Shown: in pieces, positions 7,910-15,825 of the stretch
Layout of the letters: the number at the start of each line of letters is the position of its first letter
Position numbering within the stretch: position 1 is the stretch's first letter
From: Sphingopyxis soli
GTDB taxonomy: Bacteria; Pseudomonadota; Alphaproteobacteria; Sphingomonadales; Sphingomonadaceae
Assembly (NCBI RefSeq): GCF_018682675.1
Contig: NZ_JAFMTR010000035.1
Span: 1 to 64,000 of the forward strand
Direction: 5' to 3'
DNA: 64,000 nucleotides
Notes under the pieces: generated by a model
What the model saw: only the letters and a program-made list of their open reading frames with translations
Database searches by the model: none
Told to the model about the DNA's origin: nothing
Program-made: the position numbers and the translations under genes

Positions 7910-9036
7910 CAGTCGATATCCTCGACCTCGACCTTTTCGCCGGTCACTTTCTGCGACAGCGCCGCCGCCATGAACGGATCGAGCGCGCCGTCGAGGACGT
8001 CGCCCGGCGCGGTCGAGGTCACGCCGGTGCGCAGGTCCTTCACCAGCTGGTAGGGCTGAAGGACATAGGAGCGGATCTGGTGGCCCCAGCCGATCTCGGT
8101 CTTCGCCTGATATTCGCCCGATGCCTCGGCCTCGCGCTTCTGCAGCTCGGCTTCATAGAGGCGCGCCTTCAGCATCCCCATCGCAGTCGCGCGGTTCTTG
8201 TGCTGCGAACGGTCGATCTGCGACGCGACGACGATGCCGGTCGGCATGTGGGTGATGCGCACCGCCGAATCGGTCGTGTTGACGTGCTGGCCGCCCGCGC
8301 CCGAGGCGCGATAGGTATCGATCTTGAGGTCGCTTTCCTTGATCTCGATCTCGATATTGTCGTCGATCACCGGATAGACCCACACCGACGAGAAACTGGT
8401 GTGGCGCCGCGCCGAGCTGTCGTAGGGCGAGATGCGGACGAGGCGGTGGACCCCGCTTTCGGTCTTGGCATAGCCATAGGCATTCTCGCCCTTGACCAGC
8501 ATCGTCGCCGATTTGATCCCCGCTTGCTCGCCCGCCTGATATTCGATCAACTCGACCTTCATGCCGCGCTTCTCGGCCCAGCGGCTGTACATGCGCTGGA
8601 GCATTTCGGCCCAGTCCTGGCTCTCGGTGCCGCCGGCGCCGGCGTGGACCTCGATATAGCAGTCGTAACTGTCGGCCTCGCCCGCGAGCAACGCCTTGAT
8701 CTTGTCGTCTTCGGCGCGCGCGGCGAGCGTCGCCAGCGAGGCGACGGCATCGTCGACCAGCGCTTCGTCGCCCTCCATCTCGGCGAGCTCGATCAGCTCG
8801 ACGGTGTCGCCCATCTCTTTCTCGATCGCGCGCGTCGCGGTGATTGCCTCGTCGAGGCGGCGGCGTTCGCGCATGACGTCCTGTGCCGCCTTGGGATTGT
8901 CCCACAGCGTCGGGTCCTCGACCTTCGCGTTGAGTTCGTCGAGGCGGCGCACCGCGCGGTCCCAGTCGAGGAAGCGGCGCAGCAACGCGAGGGCGGCATT
9001 GATGGTATCGACATGATCCTGCGCTTCGGCGCGCAT
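7909..9036 (-). CDS. prfB: Peptide chain release factor 2
   Basis: RF2 recognises UGA and UAA and triggers peptide release. The 375-residue protein has the catalytic GGQ in GAGGQHVNTTDSAVRITH and a stop-recognition loop reading ISPYDSSARRHTSF, with Ser-Pro-Tyr where the E. coli tripeptide is Ser-Pro-Phe. The start at 9036 (MRAEAQDHVDTINAAL) is preferred over one 17 residues upstream. The N-terminal region reads continuously, so the +1 programmed frameshift used by many RF2 genes is absent. Confidence 0.96.
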   Translation of the reverse strand: MRAEAQDHVDTINAALALLRRFLDWDRAVRRLDELNAKVEDPTLWDNPKAAQDVMRERRRLDEAITATRAIEKEMGDTVELIELAEMEGDEALVDDAVASLATLAARAEDDKIKALLAGEADSYDCYIEVHAGAGGTESQDWAEMLQRMYSRWAEKRGMKVELIEYQAGEQAGIKSATMLVKGENAYGYAKTESGVHRLVRISPYDSSARRHTSFSSVWVYPVIDDNIEIEIKESDLKIDTYRASGAGGQHVNTTDSAVRITHMPTGIVVASQIDRSQHKNRATAMGMLKARLYEAELQKREAEASGEYQAKTEIGWGHQIRSYVLQPYQLVKDLRTGVTSTAPGDVLDGALDPFMAAALSQKVTGEKVEVEDID

Positions 9037-9138
9037 GGTATTGCTCCTGAAACTAATGGCGTCCGGCCATAGATGGGCGGGCTCCAACTCTCAAGGCCAC
9101 ACCCGCGGCATGTGACGCGCCATGCTCAAAGTCCAGTT

Positions 9139-9228
9139 CGTGTGTCCCCGCGAAGGCGGGGACCCATCTCCCGCCGGTCCCATATCGAGCCGACCGGTGA
9201 TGGGCGCCCGCCTTCTCGGGCGCACACA
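9139..9228. repeat. Palindromic intergenic repeat, family C
   Basis: Two imperfect inverted arms of about 35 bases face each other: a left arm with GTGTGTCCCCGCGAAGGCGG and a right arm whose complement reads GTGTGCGCCCGAGAAGGCGG. Each arm holds its own small palindrome. The element fills the gap between prfB and the penicillin-binding protein gene. It looks like the REP/MITE-like elements that are common in sphingomonad genomes. No similar full copy was noticed elsewhere in the window. Confidence 0.6.
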
Positions 9229-9244
9229 GCCTATGTATCTCGCG

Positions 9245-11761
9245 TCAGATAATCCCGCCGCGGTCGTCGAGGAAGTCGGTGTCGGTGCGGCCCGACGATC
9301 CCTTCTGCGCCGGGCCGTTCGACCGTTTCTGCGTCTTGATCGGTTTGATCTCGTCCTCGCGGATCGTGCGGCGCGGTTCGCTTTCGGGCTTGAAGGCCTC
9401 CCAGATGATCGCCGCCTTGGGGTCGGTGCCCGGCCAGCTGCCATAGACTCGGCGGCCCGACTGGCGGTCGATGCGGACCATGCGGATGCCCTTCGGTGCG
9501 GTAAATGGCACCGGCGGCGCATCCATCAGCGCCCCCTGGAAGAATTCCTTGAAGATCGGCGCCGCCAGGCTGCCGCCCTGCGCATAGCCGCCCATGTTCC
9601 GCGGCTGGTCGAAGCCGATATAGACGCCCGCGATCACGTCGGGCGACCCGCCGACGAACCAGACGTCCTTCGGCCCCGAGGTCGTCCCCGTCTTGCCGAA
9701 CAGCGGGACGCCGAGGTCGCGGAGGCGCACCGCGGTGCCGCGCTGGACGACGCCCTCGAGCATGTGGACGACCTGATAGGCCGTCAGCGGGTCCATCAGC
9801 TGCTTGCCGGTCTTGGCGAAGCGCGGCATCGGCTTGCCGTCCCAGTCCTTCATGTTGCAGCCCTGGCACGGCCGCCAGTTCTTCGGGAAGATGACCTTGC
9901 CGCGGCGATCCTGCGCATAGTCGATCAGGCGAGGCTTGAGTTCGCGGCCATGGTTCGCGAGCATCGCATAGGCATTGGTGATTTTCTCGACCGTCGTCGA
10001 CCCGGCGCCGAGCGCAGTCGACAGATAGGGCTCGTGCTTGCCGATGCCCATCGTCTGGATCGTCTCGACGATCGGCTCCATGCCGATCTGGCTCGCGGTC
10101 CGCACCGTCATCAGATTGCGCGACTGTTCGAGGCCCCAGCGCATCGTATGCTCGCCCGATCCCGCGCTGCCGCCGAAGTTGCGAAAGCATTTGTTGCCGA
10201 AACGCGCGCCCTGATAGACGCAGAAAGGCCCGTCGACGATCATCGTTGCGGGCGTCATCCCGTTGTCGAGCGCGGCGGCATAGACGAAGGGCTTGATCGT
10301 CGAACCCGGCTGGCGCTCGGCCTGCGTCGCGCGGTTGAAGGGGGACAGGCGGACGTCGAAGCCGCCCTGCATCGCATAGATGCGCCCCGAATGCGGACTT
10401 TCGACGACCATCCCGCCCGACACTTCGGGGATGTTCCTGAGCTGATAGACGCCGGGCGCGGTCGCCCTGACCGCGATCAGGTCGCCGGGGCGCAGCGCCG
10501 AGAAGGCCGGGCCGCCGCTCTTGCGATAGCCGAGCTGCGCCGCGCTCGCGGGCAGGCTGCCCGTGTCGCCATTGGCGAAGCCGATCCGCGCGGCGCTTGC
10601 CGATTTCGACAGCACCGCCGCGATCCGCCACTGGTCGTAATCAATGCCGATGAAGCTCGACGCGAGGCGGCTCTGCCACTGGTCGTCGGCTTCGATCGTT
10701 GCGATCGGCCCCGACCAGCCCTTGCCTGCGTCGTAGCGGATGAGGCCGCGGCGCAGCGCATTGGTCGTCGCCTGCTGCATCTTGCCGTCGTAGGCGGTGC
10801 GCACCCACAGGCCGCCGCCATAGACCGACAGCGGGCCGTCCTCGGGCGTTTCGCCGAACTGGTCGATCAGCTGGCGCCGCACTTCTTCCATATAGTAGCC
10901 GCCGACCTGCGCGATCGCGGTGTTGCCGCTGTTGGTGAGGCCGAGCGGCTGCGCCTGCGCGGCGTCGCGCTGCGCCGCCGTGATCCAGCCGTTGCGGTAC
11001 ATTTCGGACAGCACGAAGTTGCGCCGCGCCATCGCCTTGCCGGCGTTGCGCGCGCGGCCATAGGTTTCAGGTGCCTTCGGCAGGATCGCGAGAAACGCCA
11101 TTTCATGGAGCGCGAGCTGGTCGACATCCTTGTCGAAATAGGCGCGCGCCGCCGCCTGCACGCCGAAACTGCGGCGGCCGAGCGGGATCTCGTTCAGATA
11201 GAGTTCGAGAATCTGCTCCTTGGTCAGCGCCGCCTCGATGCGCTTGGCGAGGATCGCTTCGCGAATCTTGCGCGTGTAGCTGACCTCGTTGGTCAGCAGC
11301 AGGTTTTTTGCGACCTGCTGCGTGATCGTCGAGGCGCCGACGGGGCGGCCGCTGTTGGTGAGGTTGGTGATGATCGCGGTGACGATGCCCGGATAGTCGA
11401 TCCCGCCATGTTCGAAGAAGGTGCGATCCTCGGCCGCGAGATAGGCGCGGACGAGCAGTTGCGGATATTCCGCATATTCCAGCTGGACGCGCCGCTCGCG
11501 CGCATAGCTGTGCACCGGCTTGCCCTCGGCGTCGCGGACCATCGTCGGCAGCGGCGGCTGATAATCGCGCAGCTGGTCGACCGACGGCAGGTTGCGCGCG
11601 AAAGCCACCCAGATCAGCGCCATGGCCAGCAGCCCCGCGCCCGCCAGATAGCCGAGGATGCGGAACCAGCGCCGCGTCCACATCTCGCGGAACCAGGCGA
11701 TGACGGCATTGCTGTCGCGGCGCAGGCGCAGGCGGAAATGGGACGCGGTCTCGGAAGTCAT
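9245..11761 (-). CDS. mrcA: Penicillin-binding protein 1A, bifunctional transglycosylase/transpeptidase
   Basis: This 838-residue class A PBP polymerises and cross-links peptidoglycan. A cytoplasmic tail and one membrane helix (about residues 35-54) lead to the GT51 glycosyltransferase domain with catalytic Glu 111 in AAEDRTFFEHGG. An OB-like region near 350-440 precedes the transpeptidase domain, whose motifs are SxxK (S487-TIK490), SRN (547-549) and KTG (690-692). It starts at an ATG at 11761, is monocistronic by appearance, and has about 100 bases upstream before the D-threonine-aldolase-like gene. Confidence 0.95.
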   Translation of the reverse strand: MTSETASHFRLRLRRDSNAVIAWFREMWTRRWFRILGYLAGAGLLAMALIWVAFARNLPSVDQLRDYQPPLPTMVRDAEGKPVHSYARERRVQLEYAEYPQLLVRAYLAAEDRTFFEHGGIDYPGIVTAIITNLTNSGRPVGASTITQQVAKNLLLTNEVSYTRKIREAILAKRIEAALTKEQILELYLNEIPLGRRSFGVQAAARAYFDKDVDQLALHEMAFLAILPKAPETYGRARNAGKAMARRNFVLSEMYRNGWITAAQRDAAQAQPLGLTNSGNTAIAQVGGYYMEEVRRQLIDQFGETPEDGPLSVYGGGLWVRTAYDGKMQQATTNALRRGLIRYDAGKGWSGPIATIEADDQWQSRLASSFIGIDYDQWRIAAVLSKSASAARIGFANGDTGSLPASAAQLGYRKSGGPAFSALRPGDLIAVRATAPGVYQLRNIPEVSGGMVVESPHSGRIYAMQGGFDVRLSPFNRATQAERQPGSTIKPFVYAAALDNGMTPATMIVDGPFCVYQGARFGNKCFRNFGGSAGSGEHTMRWGLEQSRNLMTVRTASQIGMEPIVETIQTMGIGKHEPYLSTALGAGSTTVEKITNAYAMLANHGRELKPRLIDYAQDRRGKVIFPKNWRPCQGCNMKDWDGKPMPRFAKTGKQLMDPLTAYQVVHMLEGVVQRGTAVRLRDLGVPLFGKTGTTSGPKDVWFVGGSPDVIAGVYIGFDQPRNMGGYAQGGSLAAPIFKEFFQGALMDAPPVPFTAPKGIRMVRIDRQSGRRVYGSWPGTDPKAAIIWEAFKPESEPRRTIREDEIKPIKTQKRSNGPAQKGSSGRTDTDFLDDRGGII

Positions 11762-11860
11762 ATGCGAAGAGCCTCTAAAGCCTGCGCGAACGAAAGGGAA
11801 GCTGCGTTGCGGCGGTTCGGATGCAGGAGGCCGGCGCAGATTCCTACGCTGGTCGGAAAA

Positions 11861-13006
11861 TCAACGCGCCCTGCCGCGAGCGCTCACGGGCCAGATGGCA
11901 ACCAGCGTGTCGCCCTCGACGACATGATAATGATCGTAGAGGTTCACGGTCGGGTCGCAGTGCGGAACCGTCAGCGTCACCGGGTCGCCGGGTGCGAGCT
12001 GCTCGCCAAGGCCTGGCGCGATCAGCGCCGCATGTTCGTCGCCCATGAAGGCGAAAAAGGCGGTTTCGGGTGCGCCGCGCCGCACCACCGCGACGCCGCC
12101 GTCGGTCGACAGCGACTTGAATCCGGCATCGATCGTGACGAGCCCCGAATGATTGGCGCTGACCACGCGCGCATCGACGCCGAGCGCGGTTTCGAACGGG
12201 ACATGGCCATCGCCGGTCAGGTCGCAGTCGAGATATTGCTTGTCCATGAAGATATAGGATCCGGCCTGCAACTCGGTGAAGACGCCGAGGTCGAGATCGA
12301 TCCGATGCGTTCCGGTGCCCGATCCGGTGACGATCTCGGGTTTGAATCCGGCGTCGGTCAGCGCCGCCACCACCGACGTCAGATAGCCGGTGCGCTCGGC
12401 GATCGCGGCGCGGCGTTCGGCATAGTCCTCGATATGCTGCTGCGAGCCGCAATAGAATTGGACGCCGCGCCAGTTGAGGTTCGGCAGCTCCGCAACCGCC
12501 TTCGCCAGCGCGACCGCCGCCTCCGCCGAGGCCACGCCGGTGCGCGCGATGCCGGGATCGATGTCGATGATGACGTCGAGCGTCGCGCCAGCTTCCGCAA
12601 GCGCCGCGTCGATACGCCGGGCCACCGCGGGGTGATCGACGACCGCCATCACTGTCCCGTCACGCGCCGCGAGCGCGGCAAGCCGCTCGATCGCGCGCGG
12701 CGCCGCAACGGGCGAGGTGATCAGGATGCCGCTGATCCCGCCATCGGCCAGCGCTTCGGCCTCGCCGATCTTGGCGCAGCACACGCCGAGCGCGCCCGCG
12801 CCGATCTGCCGCTGCGCGATGTCGATGCTCTTGTGCGTCTTCGCGTGCGGACGGAGCCCCACGCCATGCCGCGCCGCCAGTTCGGCCATCGCGGCGATAT
12901 TGCGGTCGAGCGCTTGCCGATCGAGCACCAGCACGGGCGTGTTGAGATCGGTGCGCGATCCCTGCCGACCGATCAGATGCGCGTGCAGGGTCAAATCGTC
13001 GCTCAT
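11861..13006 (-). CDS. D-threonine aldolase/D-serine dehydratase-like PLP enzyme
   Basis: This 381-residue fold-type III PLP enzyme has an alanine-racemase-like N-terminal barrel. The PLP lysine is expected at K56 in RPHAKTHKS. The C-terminal domain has the metal-site motif VPHCDPTVNLYDHYHVV, typical of the D-threonine aldolase and DSD1 families, which cleave or dehydrate D-hydroxyamino acids. Aldolase and dehydratase are not separable by eye. The start overlaps the stop of the upstream aldonolactone oxidase gene by 4 bases (ATGA), which suggests one transcript. Confidence 0.85.
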   Translation of the reverse strand: MSDDLTLHAHLIGRQGSRTDLNTPVLVLDRQALDRNIAAMAELAARHGVGLRPHAKTHKSIDIAQRQIGAGALGVCCAKIGEAEALADGGISGILITSPVAAPRAIERLAALAARDGTVMAVVDHPAVARRIDAALAEAGATLDVIIDIDPGIARTGVASAEAAVALAKAVAELPNLNWRGVQFYCGSQQHIEDYAERRAAIAERTGYLTSVVAALTDAGFKPEIVTGSGTGTHRIDLDLGVFTELQAGSYIFMDKQYLDCDLTGDGHVPFETALGVDARVVSANHSGLVTIDAGFKSLSTDGGVAVVRRGAPETAFFAFMGDEHAALIAPGLGEQLAPGDPVTLTVPHCDPTVNLYDHYHVVEGDTLVAIWPVSARGRAR

Positions 13007-14256
13007 GAAAACAGGCTCTCCAGATGCGCGTTGAGAAATTTGCCGTGCGGGTCGGCGGCGCGGCGTGCGGTGCGATAGTGTTCGGCCATCGGGTAAAGCG
13101 CATCGACGTCATCGCGCGTCAGCGTGTGACGCTTCGCCCAGTGCGGCCGGCCGCCGAAGCTCCGGAATATCGCCTCGGCGCCCGCAAAATGGCTTTGCCA
13201 CGGCATCCTGGCATATTGGTGCATCGATATCGCGGCGACCGGTCCCGCGTTCATCGGGCTCATCCAGATATCGTCGGCCGCGACGGTGCGAAATTCGAAG
13301 GGAAAGGTGACCGGAAGCCGATTTTTCCGGATCCACCCGACGACGTCATCCAGCGCCGCCAGACCCGCTGCGCGCGGCACTTCATATTCCATCTCCTCGA
13401 AGCGGATCGTCCGGTCGGACGGGAAGATCGCGTGGGCGGGGCCGCGGCGACGGCCGTCGAACCGCGTCCGCATCATCGCGCGCTGCAGGAAGGGGGTGAG
13501 GAAGGGCAGTTTTGCAGCGACATCGAGCACGCGGCGAAAGGCGCTTTCCTCCATGTCGGTCGTCGATGGCGGCGGATCGCAGGGATCGCACGGCGTGAGC
13601 GTCTTCAGGATCACGTCGTCGGCGTGCGGGAACAGCCAGAATTCGATGTGGCGGTGCTGCGAGGCAAGCTCGTCATAGCTTTCGCGCACCTCGCTCCAGC
13701 GCCTTTTCTCGATCCGCTCTTCGAGATGATAGGCGGGAACGACGGCGACCTCGATTTCAGTTGCGATCCCGAACATCCCGAGCGACAGCCGCTGCGCCTG
13801 ATAGAGGTCGGATTCGGTCGCGGCATCGCACCAGCGCGCGGTGCCGTCGGCGCCGACCAGACGAAAACCGCGCGCCATCGTCGCCAGCGAACCGAGGTCG
13901 ACGCCGGTGCCGTGTGTGCCGGTTGCCATCGCGCCTGCAAGCGACTGCGGATTGACGTCGCCCTGATTGGCGAGCGACAGCCCCTCCTCCCAGAGCGCTG
14001 CCGTCAACTTCCTGATGCTCCAGCCCGCCGGAATGTGCGCGGTGGTCCGGTCGGCCGCGATCCGCATCTCTCCCGCCAGCCGGTCGAGGCCGAGGATCAG
14101 CTCGTCGGACTGGCAGAGCGGCATGAAACTGTGCCCGGCGCCGGTCGCCCGGACCTTGCGCGCGCCGCGGATGAGCGCGGCCAGTTCGTCTTCGCTTTGC
14201 GGCCTTGCGACCTCGGCCCGCGCGGTCACGCTGCCCGACCAGTTGCTCCACCCCAT
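13003..14256 (-). CDS. FAD-linked aldonolactone oxidase (D-arabinono/L-gulono-1,4-lactone oxidase type)
   Basis: This 417-residue VAO-family flavoprotein carries RATGAGHSFMP, where the His is the usual covalent FAD attachment site, and QSLAGAMATGTHGTGVDLG for FAD binding. The C-terminal ALO domain ends DPHGKFLNAHLESLF as in the family. Relatives oxidise sugar lactones or alditols. It is translationally coupled to the D-threonine-aldolase-like gene by a 4-base overlap; what links a polyol/lactone oxidase with a D-amino acid enzyme is not known. Confidence 0.86.
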   Translation of the reverse strand: MGWSNWSGSVTARAEVARPQSEDELAALIRGARKVRATGAGHSFMPLCQSDELILGLDRLAGEMRIAADRTTAHIPAGWSIRKLTAALWEEGLSLANQGDVNPQSLAGAMATGTHGTGVDLGSLATMARGFRLVGADGTARWCDAATESDLYQAQRLSLGMFGIATEIEVAVVPAYHLEERIEKRRWSEVRESYDELASQHRHIEFWLFPHADDVILKTLTPCDPCDPPPSTTDMEESAFRRVLDVAAKLPFLTPFLQRAMMRTRFDGRRRGPAHAIFPSDRTIRFEEMEYEVPRAAGLAALDDVVGWIRKNRLPVTFPFEFRTVAADDIWMSPMNAGPVAAISMHQYARMPWQSHFAGAEAIFRSFGGRPHWAKRHTLTRDDVDALYPMAEHYRTARRAADPHGKFLNAHLESLFS

Positions 14257-14311
14257 CGATCTCTCCCGTCGCCGGCAAGCTGTCGGCGCGCCGGGCGATG
14301 GTCAAGGCGTT

Positions 14312-15232
14312 TCAGCGCGCGGCGGCGATCTTCCGTGCGAAATGAATCTGCACCGCGTCGCGCACTCCGCGCGCGACCTTTTTCTGCCCGCTCTTTGACG
14401 TCAGAAAGTCGGAATCGCCCCTGTTCGAGATGAAGCCCGTCTCGAACAGCACCGACGGCGTATCGGGCGCCTTGAGCACGACGAACGACGCGAACCGGTG
14501 CGCGGTCGTCCGGAAGGTCATCTCGTCCGATGCCTCGCGCTGCAGCAGCTTCGCGAAATCCGACGCGACATTCATCGTCTCGCGTTGCGTCAGGTCGAGC
14601 AGGATAGACGATACGTCGCTGCTGTGTGCGCCAAGGTCGACGCCGTTGATGATGTTCGCCTTGTTCTCGCGCGCCGCAAGCCGTGCCGCCTCGCGGTCGG
14701 AGGCGACTTCGGAGAGGGTATAGACCGAGGCGCCGTTCGCCTGGCTGTTCTCCGCGGCATCGGCGTGGATCGACAGGAACAGGTCGGCCTTGAGCCGCCG
14801 CGCGATGCCGTAGCGTTCTTCGAGCACGAGATAGCGGTCGTCCGAGCGGGTGAGCGCGACGCGGACGCGGCCGCCGGCGACCAGGTCGTCGCGGATCGCG
14901 CGCGCGAGTTCCAGCGTCAGGTCCTTTTCGCGCTTGCCGCTGTAGGGCGACGTCGCGCCGGGGTCGTGTCCGCCGTGCCCGGCGTCGATCACGACAAGCG
15001 GCAGGCGCGGATTGTCGGGGCCTTCGATCCGCGGCAGCGGTACCGCGGGCTTCGGCCTGCCGATCGGAACGGTGACGCTGTAGCGCTTTTTCGGGCGATC
15101 GGCCCGCAAGAAACCGGCGTGCCGCGTCGCTTCGCTCCGGCGAGGATGCAGAGCGGCCTCGACCGGAAGCGCCGGTGCGCTCGCCGCGAGGAGAAGGGGC
15201 AGGATCATCGTCATTCCATGGCGCCGGGGCAA
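14312..15232 (-). CDS. amiC: N-acetylmuramoyl-L-alanine amidase (Amidase_3)
   Basis: The 306-residue periplasmic zinc amidase cleaves the amide between MurNAc and the stem peptide during cell separation. A signal peptide (MTMILPLLLAASAPALPVEA) lies at the N-terminus; the ATG at 15232 keeps a basic n-region, and 15214 is an alternative. The metal ligands and catalytic Glu are in VIDAGHGGHDPGA, LEERYGIA, LSIHADA and LFETGFISN. An extra AMIN domain is not evident, so it is shorter than E. coli AmiC. It is divergent from rne across a long leader. Confidence 0.9.
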   Translation of the reverse strand: MPRRHGMTMILPLLLAASAPALPVEAALHPRRSEATRHAGFLRADRPKKRYSVTVPIGRPKPAVPLPRIEGPDNPRLPLVVIDAGHGGHDPGATSPYSGKREKDLTLELARAIRDDLVAGGRVRVALTRSDDRYLVLEERYGIARRLKADLFLSIHADAAENSQANGASVYTLSEVASDREAARLAARENKANIINGVDLGAHSSDVSSILLDLTQRETMNVASDFAKLLQREASDEMTFRTTAHRFASFVVLKAPDTPSVLFETGFISNRGDSDFLTSKSGQKKVARGVRDAVQIHFARKIAAAR

Positions 15233-15825
15233 TCGAGCAAGGCAAATCCCTTATTAGCCAGCCTGTGTCAAACGGCGGTTAACCACGCCGGACGCGGGCG
15301 GCAAAGACGGACGAACGCGGCGAGATGGTTGCAATGTGGCCACACTCTCCCATCTTTATCGGGTGGTGGAGGTTGCCGTCGGCCCATGCCGATGCTAGCA
15401 CCCTGCCACGACGGAGGACTTTCCGGCTCCGTCCGGCCTTTTGAGGGGAAGAGGCCTGATCTCGCGAATCGCGGATCATGGCCGCCCCGGTGCCGGACCT
15501 GCCGAAAACCTCGTTCCGTCGATCCACCCGGTTGATCGGGCGGCTGACGCGACCTTTCCCTGCGGAAAATCGCCCCGGCTTCCCGTCTGCCCCGAAACAG
15601 GTTGATGCCGTATGAGGCTTGCCATGCCCTCTTTCGATCGCGACGCGGAGGCTTTTGCTTCCGCAGGTGTCGCGGCGAAAGACCGCATGCGCGTCCACGA
15701 CCGGACGCGGGCCCCGCGCGGCAATAACGTCTTTTTTTCTTTGAACCCTATCGACCGCCGCCGTCCGCCAAGGATGGTAGCGGCCTTTTTGTTTGGCGCG
15801 CCGCTGCGCGCCTGGAGTGATACTA
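15233..15825 (+). promoter_or_regulatory. Long non-coding leader between the amidase gene and rne
   Basis: These 593 bases hold no convincing gene. They must contain the divergent promoters and probably a long rne 5' leader. Two hairpins followed by T-rich runs point rightward, at 15410-15442 and about 15757-15790, and a T7 run occurs near 15732. RNase E controls its own mRNA through the leader in enterobacteria (established there); a similar feedback element here is inference. Confidence 0.4.
15410..15442 (+). terminator. Terminator-like hairpin in the rne leader
   Basis: GACGGAG pairs with CTCCGTC across a 10-base loop and is followed by CGGCCTTTT. It lies upstream of and in the same direction as rne, so it could be an attenuator, the end of a small RNA, or a structural leader element. 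Confidence 0.4.

Noticed and set aside
8900-9036. Possible programmed frameshift in prfB
   Set aside because: The N-terminal part reads in one frame through LRRFLDWDRAVRRLDELN without an early in-frame UGA or a CTTTGA slippery site.
9122-13078. A very long open frame (over 1300 codons) on the plus strand opposite the penicillin-binding protein and following genes
   Set aside because: It is antisense to well-supported genes with intact catalytic motifs; high GC at third positions removes stop codons. Its sequence is rich in Arg/Ala/Asp/His without domains.
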